Shown: positions 10,288 to 22,069 of the stretch, piece by piece
Layout: each line of letters begins with the position of its first letter
How positions within the stretch are numbered: position 1 is the stretch's first letter
Origin: Beta vulgaris subsp. vulgaris
Taxonomy: Eukaryota > Streptophyta > Magnoliopsida > Caryophyllales > Amaranthaceae
Length of the DNA stretch: 64,000 nucleotides
Reading direction: 5' to 3'
NCBI RefSeq assembly: GCF_026745355.1
Contig: NC_079208.1
Coordinates: 18,808,213 to 18,872,212 of the forward strand
The notes under the pieces: model-generated
The model's database searches: none
What the model was told of the DNA's origin: nothing
The model's input: only the letters and a program-made list of their open reading frames with translations
Translations under genes and position numbers: made by a program

Positions 10288-13105
10288 CACTACTACAAAA
10301 AGCATCATCAACGACCAAATATTACAACCACACGCAAATCTGGTCGTAAAAAAGTTCATATTACGACCAGATTCTAATTTTGGTCGTAATTGATCACTTC
10401 TTTTTACCAGGAGAAAAATTTCTCGTCGTAACTGTTAAAATCTCGTGGTAAATGAATCAAAAAATTCGCCAAACTTTAGCCGGATTTTTTCCCGCTTTGT
10501 AGTGAAATTACAGTAAGTTAAAATCTATTTACGATAATTATCTGGTCGTAGTTGCTATGTTAGTAAATAAGAAAATGTAAAATTAAATTAAATCCCAAAA
10601 AGTACCCAAAAAGCAACCTAAACCCTAATTTCACGTTTCACCTTCCATTTTCCCACTGACTACCATTTCTTCACTTACTAAGCTCTTCAACCATGTCCAT
10701 GTCTCAAAACCTAGATTATTTTCTTAAAAATATACAAAAAGCAAAGTATAATTGAATATACCTAGATTAGTTTCGCCATAATTGAACGAGTTGAAGCTTT
10801 GGGTCAATTTTCGCCATAATTGAACAAACCACAATCGCTGACGATTTCAAGCCAACTGTCAAGTGCTTTTCTACAGATTCCAATTTCAGATCCCTCTTTT
10901 TCTTCTAAACTTTGCTCTTAGGTATGGGTTGCCTTAATTTTGTTTTAAATCTACTTTTAAATGAGTCAGTTTAGTTTGTTTTTCATTTTTTTGTTCTGGG
11001 CTTTGAATTTATGCTTGGGATTTGCTCAAATTTCCATAATTTAGTAAAGTAGATTTGTTGTGCAAGTGACTACCTTTGTTTATGTTTTGTGATAATGTTG
11101 CTTATACTATTGTTGCTGGTTTCAATGGTGTTTTTTTCTCTTTAGATGTACAATTCTCATTTGCAACCACTTGAATAAACCAGCCTATTTTTATTTTTTA
11201 TACCATGATTTGTTTTGATGTTGATTATGGAAAGCAAAGTGTGTTAGTATAATGTTGGCCTTCTACTTCTGCATTCTCCGTATTGATGATTTTTGTGAAG
11301 CATCGTTCAAACTTTTGGCCTGCAGTTCACAGGATGAATTATCATCAGAACAACGCGATCAGGAAAGCACTGTATGCAGAAAAAATGAGGTCTTTTATTG
11401 TTGATGGGTATGTTCTGATTCATTATGAGCATTATCATTTATGTTACATTCTAAAGCCTATAACATCACAATACCAACACTTATTTGGATATATATATGT
11501 TTTTTTCCCATGATAGCCTTAAACAATTTAACAACATCTGTAATTTCTATCATATCTTAGGTCGTAAATAAGGCAAATCTAACTGGTTGTAATAGTAATT
11601 TACGACGACCTAAGTAATCTGGTTGTAGATGCCTGACCTTTTGCGACGAGATATTTAACTGGTTGTAATAGTAATTTACGACGACCTAAGTAATCTGGTT
11701 GTAAAATTATTTACGACCAAGCCTTTTGCGACGACCGACGACCACACGCGTTTCTCGTCGTAAAAGGCCTTTTGCGATGAGATTTGGCTTATTTACGACC
11801 AAAAAACTCGTCGTAGATGTGACAATTTCTTGTAGTTATGATAGAAATTACAGATGTTGTTAAATTGTTTAAGGCTATCATAGGAAAAAAAACATATATC
11901 CAAATAAGTGTTGGTATTGTGATGTTATAGGCTTTAGAATGTAACATAAATGATAATGCTCATAATGAATCAGAACATACCCATCAACAATCAAGTAAAC
12001 CTCATCTTTTTCTGCATACTCTGCTTTCCTGATCGCGTTGTTCTGATGATAATTCATCCCTGTGAACTGCAGGCCAAAAGTTTGAACGATGCTTCACAAA
12101 AATCATCAATACGGAGAATGCAGAAGTAGAAGGCCAACATTATACTAACACACTTTGCTTTCCATAATCAACATCAAAACAAATCATGATATAAAAAATA
12201 AAAATAGGCTGGTTTATTCAAGTGGTTGCAAATGAGAATTGTACATCTAAAGAGAAAAAAACACCATTGAAACCAGCAACAATAGTATAAGCAACATTAT
12301 CAAACATAAACAAAGGTAGTCACTTGCACAACAAATCTACTTTACTAAATTATGGAAATTTGAGCAAATCCCAAGCATAAATTCAAAGCCCAGAACAAAA
12401 AAATGAAAAACAAACTAAACTAACTCATTTAAAAGTAGATTTAAAACAAAATTAAGGCAACCCATACCTAAGAGCAATGTTTAGAAGAAAAAGAGGGATC
12501 TGAAATTGCAATCTGTAGAAAAGCACTTGACAGTTGGCTTGAAATCGTCAGCGATTGTGGTTTGTTCAATTATGGCGAAAATTGACCCAAAGCTTCAACT
12601 CGTTCAATTATGGCGAAACTAATCTAGGTATATTCAATTATACTTTGCTTTTTGTATATTTTTGAGAAAATAATCTAGGTTTTGAGACATGGACATGGTT
12701 GAAGAGCTTAGTAAGTGAAGAAATGGTAGTCAGTGGGAAAATGGAAGGTGAAACGTGAAATTAGGGTTTTAGGTTGCTTTTTGGGTACTTTTTGGGATTT
12801 AATTTAATTTTACATTTTTTTATTTACTAACATAGCAACTACGACCAGATAATTATCGTAAATAGATTTTAACTTACTGTAATTTCACTACAAAGCCGGG
12901 AAAAAATCCCGCTAAAGTTTTGGCGAATTTTTTTGATTCATTTACCACGAGATTTTAACAGTTACGACGAGAAATTTTCCTCCTTGTAAAAAGAAGTGAT
13001 CAATTACGACCAAAATTAGAATCTGGTCGTAATATGAATTTTTTCACGACCAGATTCGCGTGTGGTTGTAATATTTGGTCGTTGATGATGCTTTTTGTAG
13101 TAGTG
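10288..13105. mobile_element. Fold-back CACTA-type element with ~1.26 kb inverted arms
   Basis: The outer ends are CACTACTACAAAAAGC and its reverse complement, as in CACTA elements. The whole left arm (10288 to ~11553) is repeated in inverse orientation at ~11838-13105, apart from scattered differences. The arms flank a ~285-bp centre. The centre holds repeated GGTCGTAAA / TTTACGACC-type motifs like those near the ends. It also has a TTTCTTGTAGT that looks like a CACTA right terminus, as if a ~1.5 kb element had been duplicated in inverse order. CTT lies on the left flank, and CTT follows the right end after two extra bases (AG), so a 3-bp target duplication is only approximate. There is no transposase. 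A transcript across it could form a very long hairpin. Confidence 0.85.
11283..11513 (+). CDS. Short unidentified ORF in the left arm of the fold-back element
   Basis: 76 residues including NFWPAVHRMNYHQNNAIRKAL. The same stretch is present in antisense in the right arm at about 12000-12110, where a few substitutions occur. I do not recognise it. The protein-like start and the low-complexity hydrophobic tail could mean a captured exon followed by intron sequence. No function can be assigned. Confidence 0.2.
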   Translation: MMIFVKHRSNFWPAVHRMNYHQNNAIRKALYAEKMRSFIVDGYVLIHYEHYHLCYILKPITSQYQHLFGYIYVFFP

Positions 13106-13312
13106 AGCTTCTTGCTCCAATGCTGCTCCTGTATCAATTAGAGAAACATCTTCACTTAGTCTTCAAAATCCTCACTTGATTTCTTCCTTGACTTAGTATT
13201 CTCTTTGTTCCTTTGAATGATACCTTAAAATTCATACACTTAAATAACACATTAGTCCACTAATTAGTTTGCATCTTTGTACCTTTGTCATCATCAAAAC
13301 TAGGGTTCAACA

Positions 13313-13326
13313 ATTTCCCCCTTTTT
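13313..13326 (-). promoter_or_regulatory. copia-2 polypurine tract
   Basis: On the - strand AAAAAGGGGGAAAT runs directly into the 3' LTR. It would prime plus-strand DNA synthesis. The adjacent GTCATCATC sequence resembles the segment before the copia-1 polypurine tract. Confidence 0.8.
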
Positions 13327-13463
13327 GATGATGACAACAAAGGTACAAACTAAGGAAATAACAAATAATATAAGTGAATAACAAAGATAAAACAATAAAA
13401 CAGAAAATGAAAAATACAACAAAATTAAGTAATCCAGTTAATGTTTGATTTTGATTTTTCATT

Positions 13464-13575
13464 GGTTTTTTTAACTGGAATAATACAAACTTTGGCCGGT
13501 TCTCTCGCAATAATACAAACTTTAAATTATTTTTTAATAATACAAACTTTAGGGCAAAATTCCTACAATGGGTCA
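13464..13575 (+). repeat. MULE left terminal inverted repeat
   Basis: Matches the reverse complement of 19056-19167 almost base for base. It contains three spaced copies of AATAATACAAACTTT, a plausible transposase-binding repeat. The same internal repeats occur in the MITE at 47897. Confidence 0.92.
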
Positions 13576-13819
13576 TGACCGGTTATGAACTTATTGTTGT
13601 AGGTAACCTGCTGACGTGGCACTTACCATTGGGGGACTTTTATAACAATCAATTTAGTCTCTTTTTTTCGTTATTTTTTCAGTCATAACTTCTTCCTCCA
13701 TCTTTTTTTTCTTCTTCCTCCCTCAAATTCTTCTTCCTCCCTCAAATTATTTTCATGATTCCATAAATTTCGTCCTCAATAACAAAATCACAATTGCAAT
13801 TGGAGAATCTGAAGCGTAA

Positions 13820-14386
13820 ATGGTTGCAAGGAGACAAACCTCTGTAGGTTCCTCCTCTGATTCTAGGGGAAATTCTCAAGGTTCCGCGAAATGTTCTTGT
13901 GGAAGAGAGCCTGTTCTTCGTACTGTGAAGCGTGGCGCAAATTTTGGACAGAAGTTTTATGGCTGCCCTTTATGGCCTGTGAGCATTTTATTTTTTTTAC
14001 TTGAATTTTTTTACAAAATTTGGGAAATCTAGGGTTTTTATTGCCACTAATTGACTGTTGTTGTATTGTAGGATACTAAGTGTGATTTTTTTAAGTGGTA
14101 TAATGAGCAAGGGATTGAAGTTGATGATCTTAAATTTCAGTTATTTGAGAAGGAGATTACCTTAACGGAGATGGAGTACGAGAAGAGTTTAATGACCGAA
14201 AAAATAAAAAAATTGCAGCTTAAAAAGGACAGCTTGGAAGAAGATGTGCAAGAAATGAAATTTGAGCTTTCACAACTGCGTATTGAGATGCTGAAAATGT
14301 CACGCAATGAGAAGAACTTGACCTTGGCTTTGTTTGTTTCATGGCTTGTTTTTGCCATTTTCTTGTATTCCATTAAGTTACTCTAA
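13820..14386 (+). CDS. GRF-type zinc-finger protein with C-terminal membrane helix (MULE accessory gene)
   Basis: Two exons: 13820-13978 and 14072-14386. The 93-bp intron has GT/AG ends (CCT|GTGAGC, TTGTAG|GATACT), and splicing keeps the frame, giving about 157 residues. A serine-rich N-terminus is followed by a GRF-like zinc finger: CSCGREPVL at residues ~26-34, then FYGCPLW, and CDFFKW just after the splice. Next come ~70 residues of charged, coiled-coil-like sequence (KIKKLQLKKDSLEEDVQEM) and a terminal hydrophobic helix (LTLALFVSWLVFAIFLYSI) that could anchor it in a membrane. GRF fingers bind single-stranded nucleic acid in known proteins; a role in transposition is inference. It lies between the TIRs, convergent with mudrA, and is intact by eye. 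Confidence 0.75.
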
Positions 14387-14738
14387 GGTTGTTAGTATAA
14401 GGTTTCTATTGGTGGCTGTAAGAAATCTGATCCTTTGTCTTTATAAAAAAAGTTGTTGGAATCAAAAAAGTTGTTGTCTATTATTTTGCATTTGGTGAAT
14501 AAAGGATAAATGTTTGGTATTTTGCAATGGAAATAAGTTGAGTCAAATGCTCATCCATACATCCAATTTCACATACACCAACTGTTCAAAATAATCCTAG
14601 GGAGAGTCAAATGCTCATCCATACATCAGTAGAAATGTCATAAACTGTTGACTAATTAATTAACATAATATACCAAAATATGACAGCCCTAGTTAGTCTA
14701 CCAAAAAGCAGTTCATAACCAAAAAATAGAGCCCTAAT

Positions 14739-17700
14739 TCACTGAGTTGCTTGGTGAAGAGTGGAGCATTGGCTGGACTGTGAGGCTTGAAAGCCTTGCT
14801 CAGTAAGCATACTGGGGGCAGCAGATCTTGGTGGCTGCACAAATGTGTGAACAAGTTAGGTGCAAGTTGAACAAATTTTGAAACAAAAAAAAATAACAAT
14901 GACTTACATTGAGAATGGGTGAACCATCATCCCTAATGAACACCCCCACACCAACTGGGACCCTCCCCCTTCCCCTTCCCCTGCCTCTTCTTCCACCTCC
15001 CCTGGAGCCAACTCCACCTCTGACCATTCTTCCCCCTCTGCCAAGCTGAGATGGTTGTGCAGTTGCATTGTGATGAGTTGAGTTTGCAGTAGGTTCAGCT
15101 CTTGATTGTGGTGGTTGGCCATCCTTCCTAGGCCTCCCCCTAGGTTTTTTAGGTGCAGGCTCAGGCACAGTTATGGTGTCCCCGTTTGGACACCTCCTTT
15201 TATTATGGCCCTTGACCTTGCATAGGCTGCAAGTCATTTCAGATCCAGTTCTCTTCAAGGTCCCAGGCTTCTTAGGGTCTTCCTCAGGGTCCCTCCTCCT
15301 ATTCTTTCTAGGTCTACCTGGACCTATTTTGATAGGAGGGGGTTGTAGTTCACATGGCACCCTTGGCCAATGTCTTTCCCCTTCCAATGGTGGAATGGAA
15401 CCTGCACAAGCCAACAATAAAGGAGTTAGAGATCATAGACAGTAGGTTAAAATTACAAATGTAGAAATCCAAGTTCAAATGATTTACCTGCATATGCTGC
15501 TAAGTAAACATCCTTCCTATAAACAGGATCAACAAAATCTTCAGCTTCCTTGTTCTGAAAATAAATACATGCAATGGCATGACAACAAGGCACACCCTTC
15601 ATCTCCCACTTCCTACAGGTGCATGTCCTTGCAGTTAGATCCACAACCAACTGGTCCAAATAGTAGTTGACATTGAATAAATTATCTGTGGAGGGAAGCA
15701 CATCACACTTTGCAGCATTTTCTTTCTCTTTATCCAACATGGCTTGAATTCTTGGACACAAAGCAGATGTAACCTTCTCCATTTCCTGCCTTTTGAGCAC
15801 AAGTCTCTGCATTAGAGCAGCTCTGATGTCTTCCATCATGTACAACAAGTGCTTTGTCCTTGCATTGATAATATATGCATTGAAGGTCTCTGCCATGTTG
15901 TTGGTGATGGCATCAGTCCTCATAGAACAATCCAAGAATGCCCTGCAGAACAACTGGGGGTTGTATGCTTTAAAAGCATTTGCAGCATCTTCACTGATTA
16001 CCCCCAATTCTTCAAGAGCCTCATTATAATCAGCTTCATTATAAGCTTTTGCAATTTTCCAAAATTGCAATTTAAACTCATCACCCTTGAAAGACTTGTG
16101 CCATAGGGCAAATATATGTCTGGCACAATGTCTGTGTTCTGCCTTGGGTAGAACAGTAGCCACAACATTGACTATAGCCTATCACAATAAGTATAACAGT
16201 GAGTATAAGCACACAAATAACATGAACAAAATGAAAAAAAAACAAGGAAATGGATTGGTTTAGGATACCTGATGTTCATCAGAAATGATGGCAACTCCTT
16301 CACCATCTCCAAGTTGTAGGCAAGCTTGAATGTGATCCAAAAACCACTGCCATGACTCATTATTCTCACTCTCTACAACTGCCCATGCTATGGGATACAT
16401 CTGCTCATTCCCATCTCTCCTCACAGCAGATAACAATTGTCCACCCAAAAAAGTCTTAAGGAAACATGCATCAACACATATTACCTTTCTACATCCCTCC
16501 ATAAACCCTTTTTACAACCCCTCAAAGCATGTAAAAAACCTCTGAAAAACTGGTGCCCCCCCTTTACCCACTGTTGTAACCAACTCCACACTTGTACCAG
16601 CACTGGATTTTTTAAGAGCCTCCACATAAGGCATAACCTTCCTATAATGATCTGTCATGCTCCCATGCAATAACTTATGTGCAGCATACTTCACTTTGTA
16701 TGCAAAACCCCTTGTGACAACAACTTTATAAGCCCTCCTTATAGTTTCAACTATTTCCTTAGCTGGCCAGTGGGGCCTGGCCTTGAAAACATCCAACAAT
16801 TGCTTAGCAACCCAACTACTCTTTAGTTGTCTGTTTTTTTTCATGTTTCTATGGCAGGTGTGATGTGCTACAACTCTCCTAACAACTAGTGTAGCTCTCC
16901 TAGTGTCCCAAGCTGCATACAAATAAAAAGGGCATCCAGATATGCACCTAATCCCAATTTGTTGTTGTCTGTTCTTGTTGCTGTGACTAATCTTCACATT
17001 CCTACCCTGTAATATAGCCCACTTTGCTACAGCTTCTTTGAATGCCTCCCTTTTAGGGAATCTTTGCCCAACAGACCACTTAAACTTAGAGAAGTCAGTG
17101 TTTGGATCCACAATTTCACCCACCCTCTTCTTTTTTCTAACAGTCAAATCACCCTCCTCTTCACTCTCAGGGGGTGTGTGTATTTCATCTCCACTCTCTT
17201 CATACTCACTATGGTTACCTTCTTCAAGGGTGGGGCCAGATTGTGACTCTTTTTGTTGAGCACCAAGCAGACCTTCTGCTGCTTGTTCTTGCAACACTTT
17301 TGCAATTCTCAGCAACTTGTTGTTGCACTCCCTAACCCTATTCCTAGCTGTTCTAAACTCATCATCACTAGTGTCAGACTCAGGGATCTCAAAGACTTCA
17401 TCTTCTCCTTCTTCTAACTCTTCTAGCTCAGGCACTCCATCTTCACTTTCCAGGTCACTCACCTCCTCCTCACTACTAGTTTCACCATCATCATATCATG
17501 TTGATAATTAGGGTCACTTTCATCACTGAAATCATCACTATCAAGCCCAAGTAGATCTTTCAAAGGGATTGGACTCTCTGGCCTTGGGTCCAACCATTCA
17601 TAACTGTCAATGAAGTTTGTGTTGATGGGATCAGTGCATTGAATGGATGGTGCAGGTTGTGTTGCTGTTGAAGGTTTTTTGTGTGGTGCAGGTTTTTTGT

Positions 17701-18500
17701 GTGATGCAGGTTTTTTGGGTGGTGCATTTTTTTGGGTGGTGAAGGTTGTGTTGCTAGTGAAGCATGTGTGGTTGTTGAAGGCTCTGTGGGTGCCAAAGTT
17801 TGTGGTTGTCTTTCCTTGCTCCCTCCTGATTTTTTTTTATTTTTAATAGGTGGTGATGATGGCTTAGGAGGTGTGAAGGTGGTGGAGGTGAAGGTTGTAT
17901 AGGAGGGGAAGTCTGCTTGGGAGGGGAAGTCTGCTTAGTAGCTTCAGCTTTCTTAGGGTTATCTGGTCTCACTTTAGGAGAGGAGTCAAAGGAAGGCTGA
18001 CTTTTTGTGCTTGCTGATGTGGAAGATTCTGTTGGTGGTACTGTAGAAGAGGATAATCTTGTATTTCTTCTGGGTATCAATTTTTGAGCTGGGCTTTTGG
18101 ACTTTTCAGTTGAGATTTTGGGCTCACTTTGCAAAGACTGAAAAGACCTTTGAACAACAGGTGGCTCAGTGGGCTGGATCTCTGGTGAAAGGCCACTATG
18201 GTACACATAAACATCAACACACCTACTCTTAACAGCAATCTCAGCCATCTCTAACACCTCTTTGTCTGCATAAACCCTCCTTAAACCATTAACTAAACCT
18301 AATCCTGGTACCAAGTAGAAAAGACCTTTAATCCTTGCATAGTTTCCTGATTTTTTTGCTTCATTTTCTAAGTCAAACCAACACAACTCATCACATTCTA
18401 CACTCACAGTCCTCGATTTACCTCCCTCATAAACTAAACCACGTTTCTCATGGTTCCTAAAGACACCACCATGCCAAAATTTGACAGTCACAACAGGCAT
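14739..18500 (-). pseudogene. mudrA-like MULE transposase, nearly intact
   Basis: The - strand order is as follows. A PB1-like N-terminal module starts MPVVTVKFWHGGVF at 18500. A Ser/Pro/His-rich linker follows. A MuDR DNA-binding domain (WSVGQRFPKREAFKEAV, RCISGCPFYLYA) lies at about 17100-16850. The catalytic core has VDACFLKTFLGG (first Asp) and IISDEHQ (second). A SWIM finger (CTCRKWEMKGVPCCH) lies near 15620. Then come two AT-hook-like GRPRK motifs around a CCHC knuckle (CSLCKVKGHNKRRC). Introns with GT/AG ends are at 16179-16268, 15402-15487 and 14835-14907; the last exon stops at 14739. Breaks: an in-frame TAA at 16512-16514 between FTCFEGL and KGF, and frame changes in the linker near 17880 and 17480. 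It would bind the TIRs and cut and join DNA in the nucleus. Confidence 0.88.
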
Positions 18501-19055
18501 CCTACAATTATGCATGATAATGAGCAAAATCAACAACAAACACTAAGAATCCACACAGAAACCCTAAATCTAACACAATCAAAGCAGAAACCCTAATTTC
18601 TTCAATTGAACAAAGTTGACATCAACACAAAATTTCTTGCTTTACTTGAATTACTAGCAAATTAGAAGCTAATTGATGAACCTACCTACTTTTAAGCAAC
18701 AATTCTATCAAAATAACCCAACAACATCCGCAATTTAAGCTTAACCCACAAAAAAATTCATCTTCAAAAGCGAAATTTAAAAGTTTAGGTTTCGAATTTT
18801 CACCTTGCACAAAACGGTGTCGTCTTCCTCGTCTTGTCCTTCTGTTGGGGTTGAAACATCAATGTCGAGGTTGGTGCGCTCAGTAATGGCGGAGAGAGAA
18901 GAGTTATGGCGGAGTGACAGAGGTTGGTGAAGGAGAGTTCGAAATTCTGGGGGGTTTTGTCTTTTGGGAGAAGTCAACAAAATTTTGGGAGGGAAATTCA
19001 TTGAACAAAGTCAACAGACACATGTTGCAAATTCATATCCGGTAACCAGTAAACT

Positions 19056-19167
19056 TGACCCATTGTAGGAATTTTGCCCTAAAGTTTGTATTATTAAAAA
19101 ATAATTTAAAGTTTGTATTATTGCGAGAGAACCGGCCAAAGTTTGTATTATTCCAGTTAAAAAATCC
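19056..19167 (-). repeat. MULE right terminal inverted repeat
   Basis: Inverse copy of 13464-13575, ending GTTAAAAAATCC at 19167 and followed by the target duplication TTTTTCATT. Confidence 0.92.
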
Positions 19168-19589
19168 TTTTTCATTTACCTTAACCTGTTTTTGATTTTT
19201 CATTTACCTTTACCTATTTTTGATTTTTCATTTACCTTTTACCTATTTTTGATTTAAGATTTTATGTACAGTTTGTTCCTTAAATCTTTTACCCCTTTGT
19301 CATCTTCAAAAAGAGCAAACTCTGCATGATTTCGTTTATTGTTTTCAAGACCTTGAGACCATGAGCAAGCACCAAACATGGTTTAGTTAGAATATACAAA
19401 GGTTAGACTAGCTCAAACATCAATCACAGAATACTAGCCATTCCAAGGAAGAAATTATGCACATAAATCACAAACGAAGACAAAGTAGCAAAAGTCATAA
19501 TTATATAGCACTTGTTCCTTGAACTACAAAGAAAGAAAAAGAAAAAAATGAAACAAAGCTAACAGTCTTGTTACTCGAAAACAAAAGAA
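19168..19589 (-). other. copia-2 3' untranslated region with ~30-bp direct repeats
   Basis: Three imperfect units of the form TTTTTGATTTTTCATTTACC occur at about 19168-19256, beside the MULE. Part of one unit supplied the MULE target site. The rest is AT-rich non-coding sequence between the extra ORF and the polypurine tract. Confidence 0.65.
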
Positions 19590-21490
19590 CTAAGAATTAG
19601 GAAAGGGACGGGAATGGTGTTCCTCAACAACTTCTTCTTCTACCACATCCTCCAGTATCTTCATCACTTCACCATGATTTTCACCAATCTTCTGCTTTAA
19701 ACTCTCAAGGGCTAGGGCCATTGTCTCCATCTTCTTCTGTTGCTCAATCACCATATCACTTAGAACTTTCATGAGACCCAGCATCTTGTCAGTTTTACCA
19801 TCTAATGTCCAGTGAAGATGATTATTAAATTTTATCATATGTTGTGCAGGAAGACAAACTTCATTTACCCAGTCACAATCATCCGAAGGAACTTGTTCCT
19901 CACCCTTAGAACTAGAGGCAGTAGGAGGTTTAGGTGGAGGAACTGGGGTAGGGTTGTTTGAAGGACCATCAGTTCCTGGAGTAGAAATAGATGGAGAGAT
20001 GGTGGTATATGTGAGGAAGAAAAGGTGGTGGTGGTGGAAGATTTGTAGAGGTGGTGGAGAAGGGATTTGGACCAGCCAACTTATCCTTTATCTGTTCAAA
20101 GCTGGAAGGAACAGAAAAAGATGAGGGAGAGATGGAGGAAAGTTTAGTGAAGGGAACAGAGAGTTTAGGTGATGATTGAAGAGTTGGTTCCTTGGTAGAG
20201 TTTTGTTCCTGTTCCTCCACATCAGAAAGAACTAATGGAGAGTCCCTGTTGGAAGGAATAGGGGCATAGAGAGCAATTTTCAGTCTAGAGCTCTGCCTAA
20301 CTCTTGTAGGAGCAGAAGGGGTAGGCTTTTTGGCTACTGTTTTGCGCCTCTTTGGTTTAGGTTCCTTGGGTTCAATGGGTGCAGGAACTGGTTCCTCCAA
20401 AATCACATCTGCCAGTTCCTCTTCAACTGCCCTGGGCAGTTTCCTCTTACTAGAGGAACTGGGAGCTGTTCTCCCTTGAGTTAGTACTCCCTCTTGCACA
20501 GAGAGATCCAAACTATTTAGATTTTTCTCATTAAGGGTATTTCCCTGCTTAATTCCTAAAGTGGGCCAACCAGTTATCTTTACCTTAAAGTGATGAAGGA
20601 GAGAGGTGATCAAAGCGCCATAACCAACTACACAATTATTTTCTATACAATGGGTAAGATGTTGGATGAAAAGAGAAGAAAAGTTTATTTGTATGTGGTG
20701 GTCTAGGCAGAACATATAACACATGTCAAAGAGACCCACTTCATTCCTCTTTTCAGTTCGAGGAATAATGAATGCTCTCCAAACTAAATTAAACAAGACT
20801 TTGTGGACAAGAGAGAGTAGGTTGTGTTTATTTTGTTCTGACCAGCAATTCCCCAAAGATTCAACAATCTTGTCTTGGGAAAATTAGGAAAGGAAAAGTT
20901 CCTTTCCGTTTTAAGTACACATCTGTTCATTAGCAAGGAACTTCCCAAATCTTGGCCAAAGTTTCTTTAGCAAATTTTATTTTCTTCCCCCTTACTTCAA
21001 TTGTGCAAATACCATCAGTGTTAGTAAAATTTGCACAAAATTCGTCCATTGTTAAAGGAACTAGAGCATTGTTAATTGCATATTAATTCAAACAGATATT
21101 CCATACCCTGTTCCTTTAGAATACAGTCAATTCATTAAATTCACTTCTTTTGCCCATTCTAAATCACACAAAAACCTAACACATACCTTGACTCACTTCG
21201 TTCAACTCGTTTCTTGGATGAAGAAGTAGCAGTTCCTTTTGAAGGAACAGGGGTTACTTCTCCTTCCCCACGAGTTTGTTCCGGGGATTCTTCTTTATCA
21301 TCCTCCCCTATTAATTTCCTTCTTCTCACACTCCTTCTTGGAGATTCTAATTTTTATTCTTTTTCTACTATGGGTGTTTCTTAAATTTGTTCGGTTTCTA
21401 GGGTTTTTGTAGGAGAAGTGGTGTTTTCTATTTTAAGGTTTGGGAGATTTTGTGTTGGAAAAGGTGAATTCGTGAGTTTTTGCCATTTTG
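19590..21490 (-). pseudogene. copia-2 extra ORF in the env-like position
   Basis: It lies between pol and the 3' LTR, as the additional ORF of Sireviruses does. A likely start lies near 21490 (MAKTHEFTF), soon followed by a stop and a basic stretch (RRSVRRRK). A probable intron lies around 21190-21070, since coding resumes with TMDEFCANF. The main block (20856-19969) has LFNLVWRAFIIPRTEKR and QINFSSLFIQHLTHCIENN. This pattern resembles the plant 'putative transposon protein' domain found in retroelement ORFs. A Pro/Lys-rich tail with PKPKRRKTVAKK, a possible nuclear signal, follows. A last segment (19838-19590) is coiled-coil-like (EQQKKMETMALALESLKQKI) and acidic. I see no clear signal peptide or membrane span, so an envelope role is not supported. 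Several stops break it. Confidence 0.6.
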
Positions 21491-22069
21491 TGAAGTAAGG
21501 TTGGGTTTTATGGTTTGTGAAGAGGTGTGAGGAGATTATCAATGGCAAGTGAAGGGTCTAAGGAACACGGTTTATGAGATGAATTAATGAGGAAGATGAA
21601 ATGCATGTAACAGTAGGTGAAGTGTTACACACGTAAAAACAAAAAAAATAAATAAAAAGAAAAAAAAAAAACGAAAAACAGATAAATGAGAATCAGATTT
21701 AATTAAATCTGATTCCTATATTTTGGGATTTTGGATTTTTTGGATTTTTATGATTTTTTTAATTTTGGAAAGAAAATAAAGCTAAGGAACTTGTGCTATA
21801 GGAACAACTAATGCTACATATCAATTCTTCATATATGCATGTTTCTTTACCTTAGGAACAGTAAGGGGAGTATTATGTGACATTTGTGAGTTGTTTATTC
21901 CTTTGAATTCATGTTTATGTTTTAACATCTTAATTTGCAATGGTCTTAGGCAATTAAACACATATCACTTTATCACACAAAGTAGCTCAAATTAATTCAA
22001 ACATGGGGGAATGAATAGGAACAATCACTTAATTTTATTAACCTAACTCAAGCCTTAATTTTCATTCTA
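21491..22069 (-). other. Non-coding spacer of copia-2 between RNase H and the extra ORF
   Basis: AT-rich with A/T homopolymer runs (e.g. 21655-21680) and no consistent reading frame. No motif is recognised. Confidence 0.5.

Larger units (their letters stand above)
9468..13312 (-). repeat. copia-2 3' LTR, split by the fold-back element at 10288-13105
   Basis: The LTR halves are 9468-10287 and about 13108-13312. They match 27073-28253 from TGTTATTTCCCTAGG onward, and the inner end reads GGGTTCAACA. Relative to the 5' LTR it lacks about 370 bp (the counterpart of roughly 27132-27500). At that gap sits a short patch copied from sequence ~87 bp downstream. The empty-site sequence in the other LTR (TTATTCTTCTTGCTC) marks where the fold-back element went in. 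Confidence 0.85.
13464..19167 (-). mobile_element. Mutator-like element (MULE) with TIRs and perfect 9-bp target duplication
   Basis: It is bounded by ~112-bp terminal inverted repeats (13464-13575 and 19056-19167) starting GG(T/A)TTTTTTAACTGG. The 9 bases TTTTTCATT occur at both 13455-13463 and 19168-19176. It encodes a mudrA-type transposase on the - strand and a small GRF zinc-finger protein on the + strand; they are convergent, with 3' ends at about 14739 and 14386. It was inserted into copia-2. The near-identical TIRs suggest a fairly young insertion. The transposase gene carries at least one nonsense codon and some linker frameshifts, so autonomy is doubtful. Confidence 0.93.
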
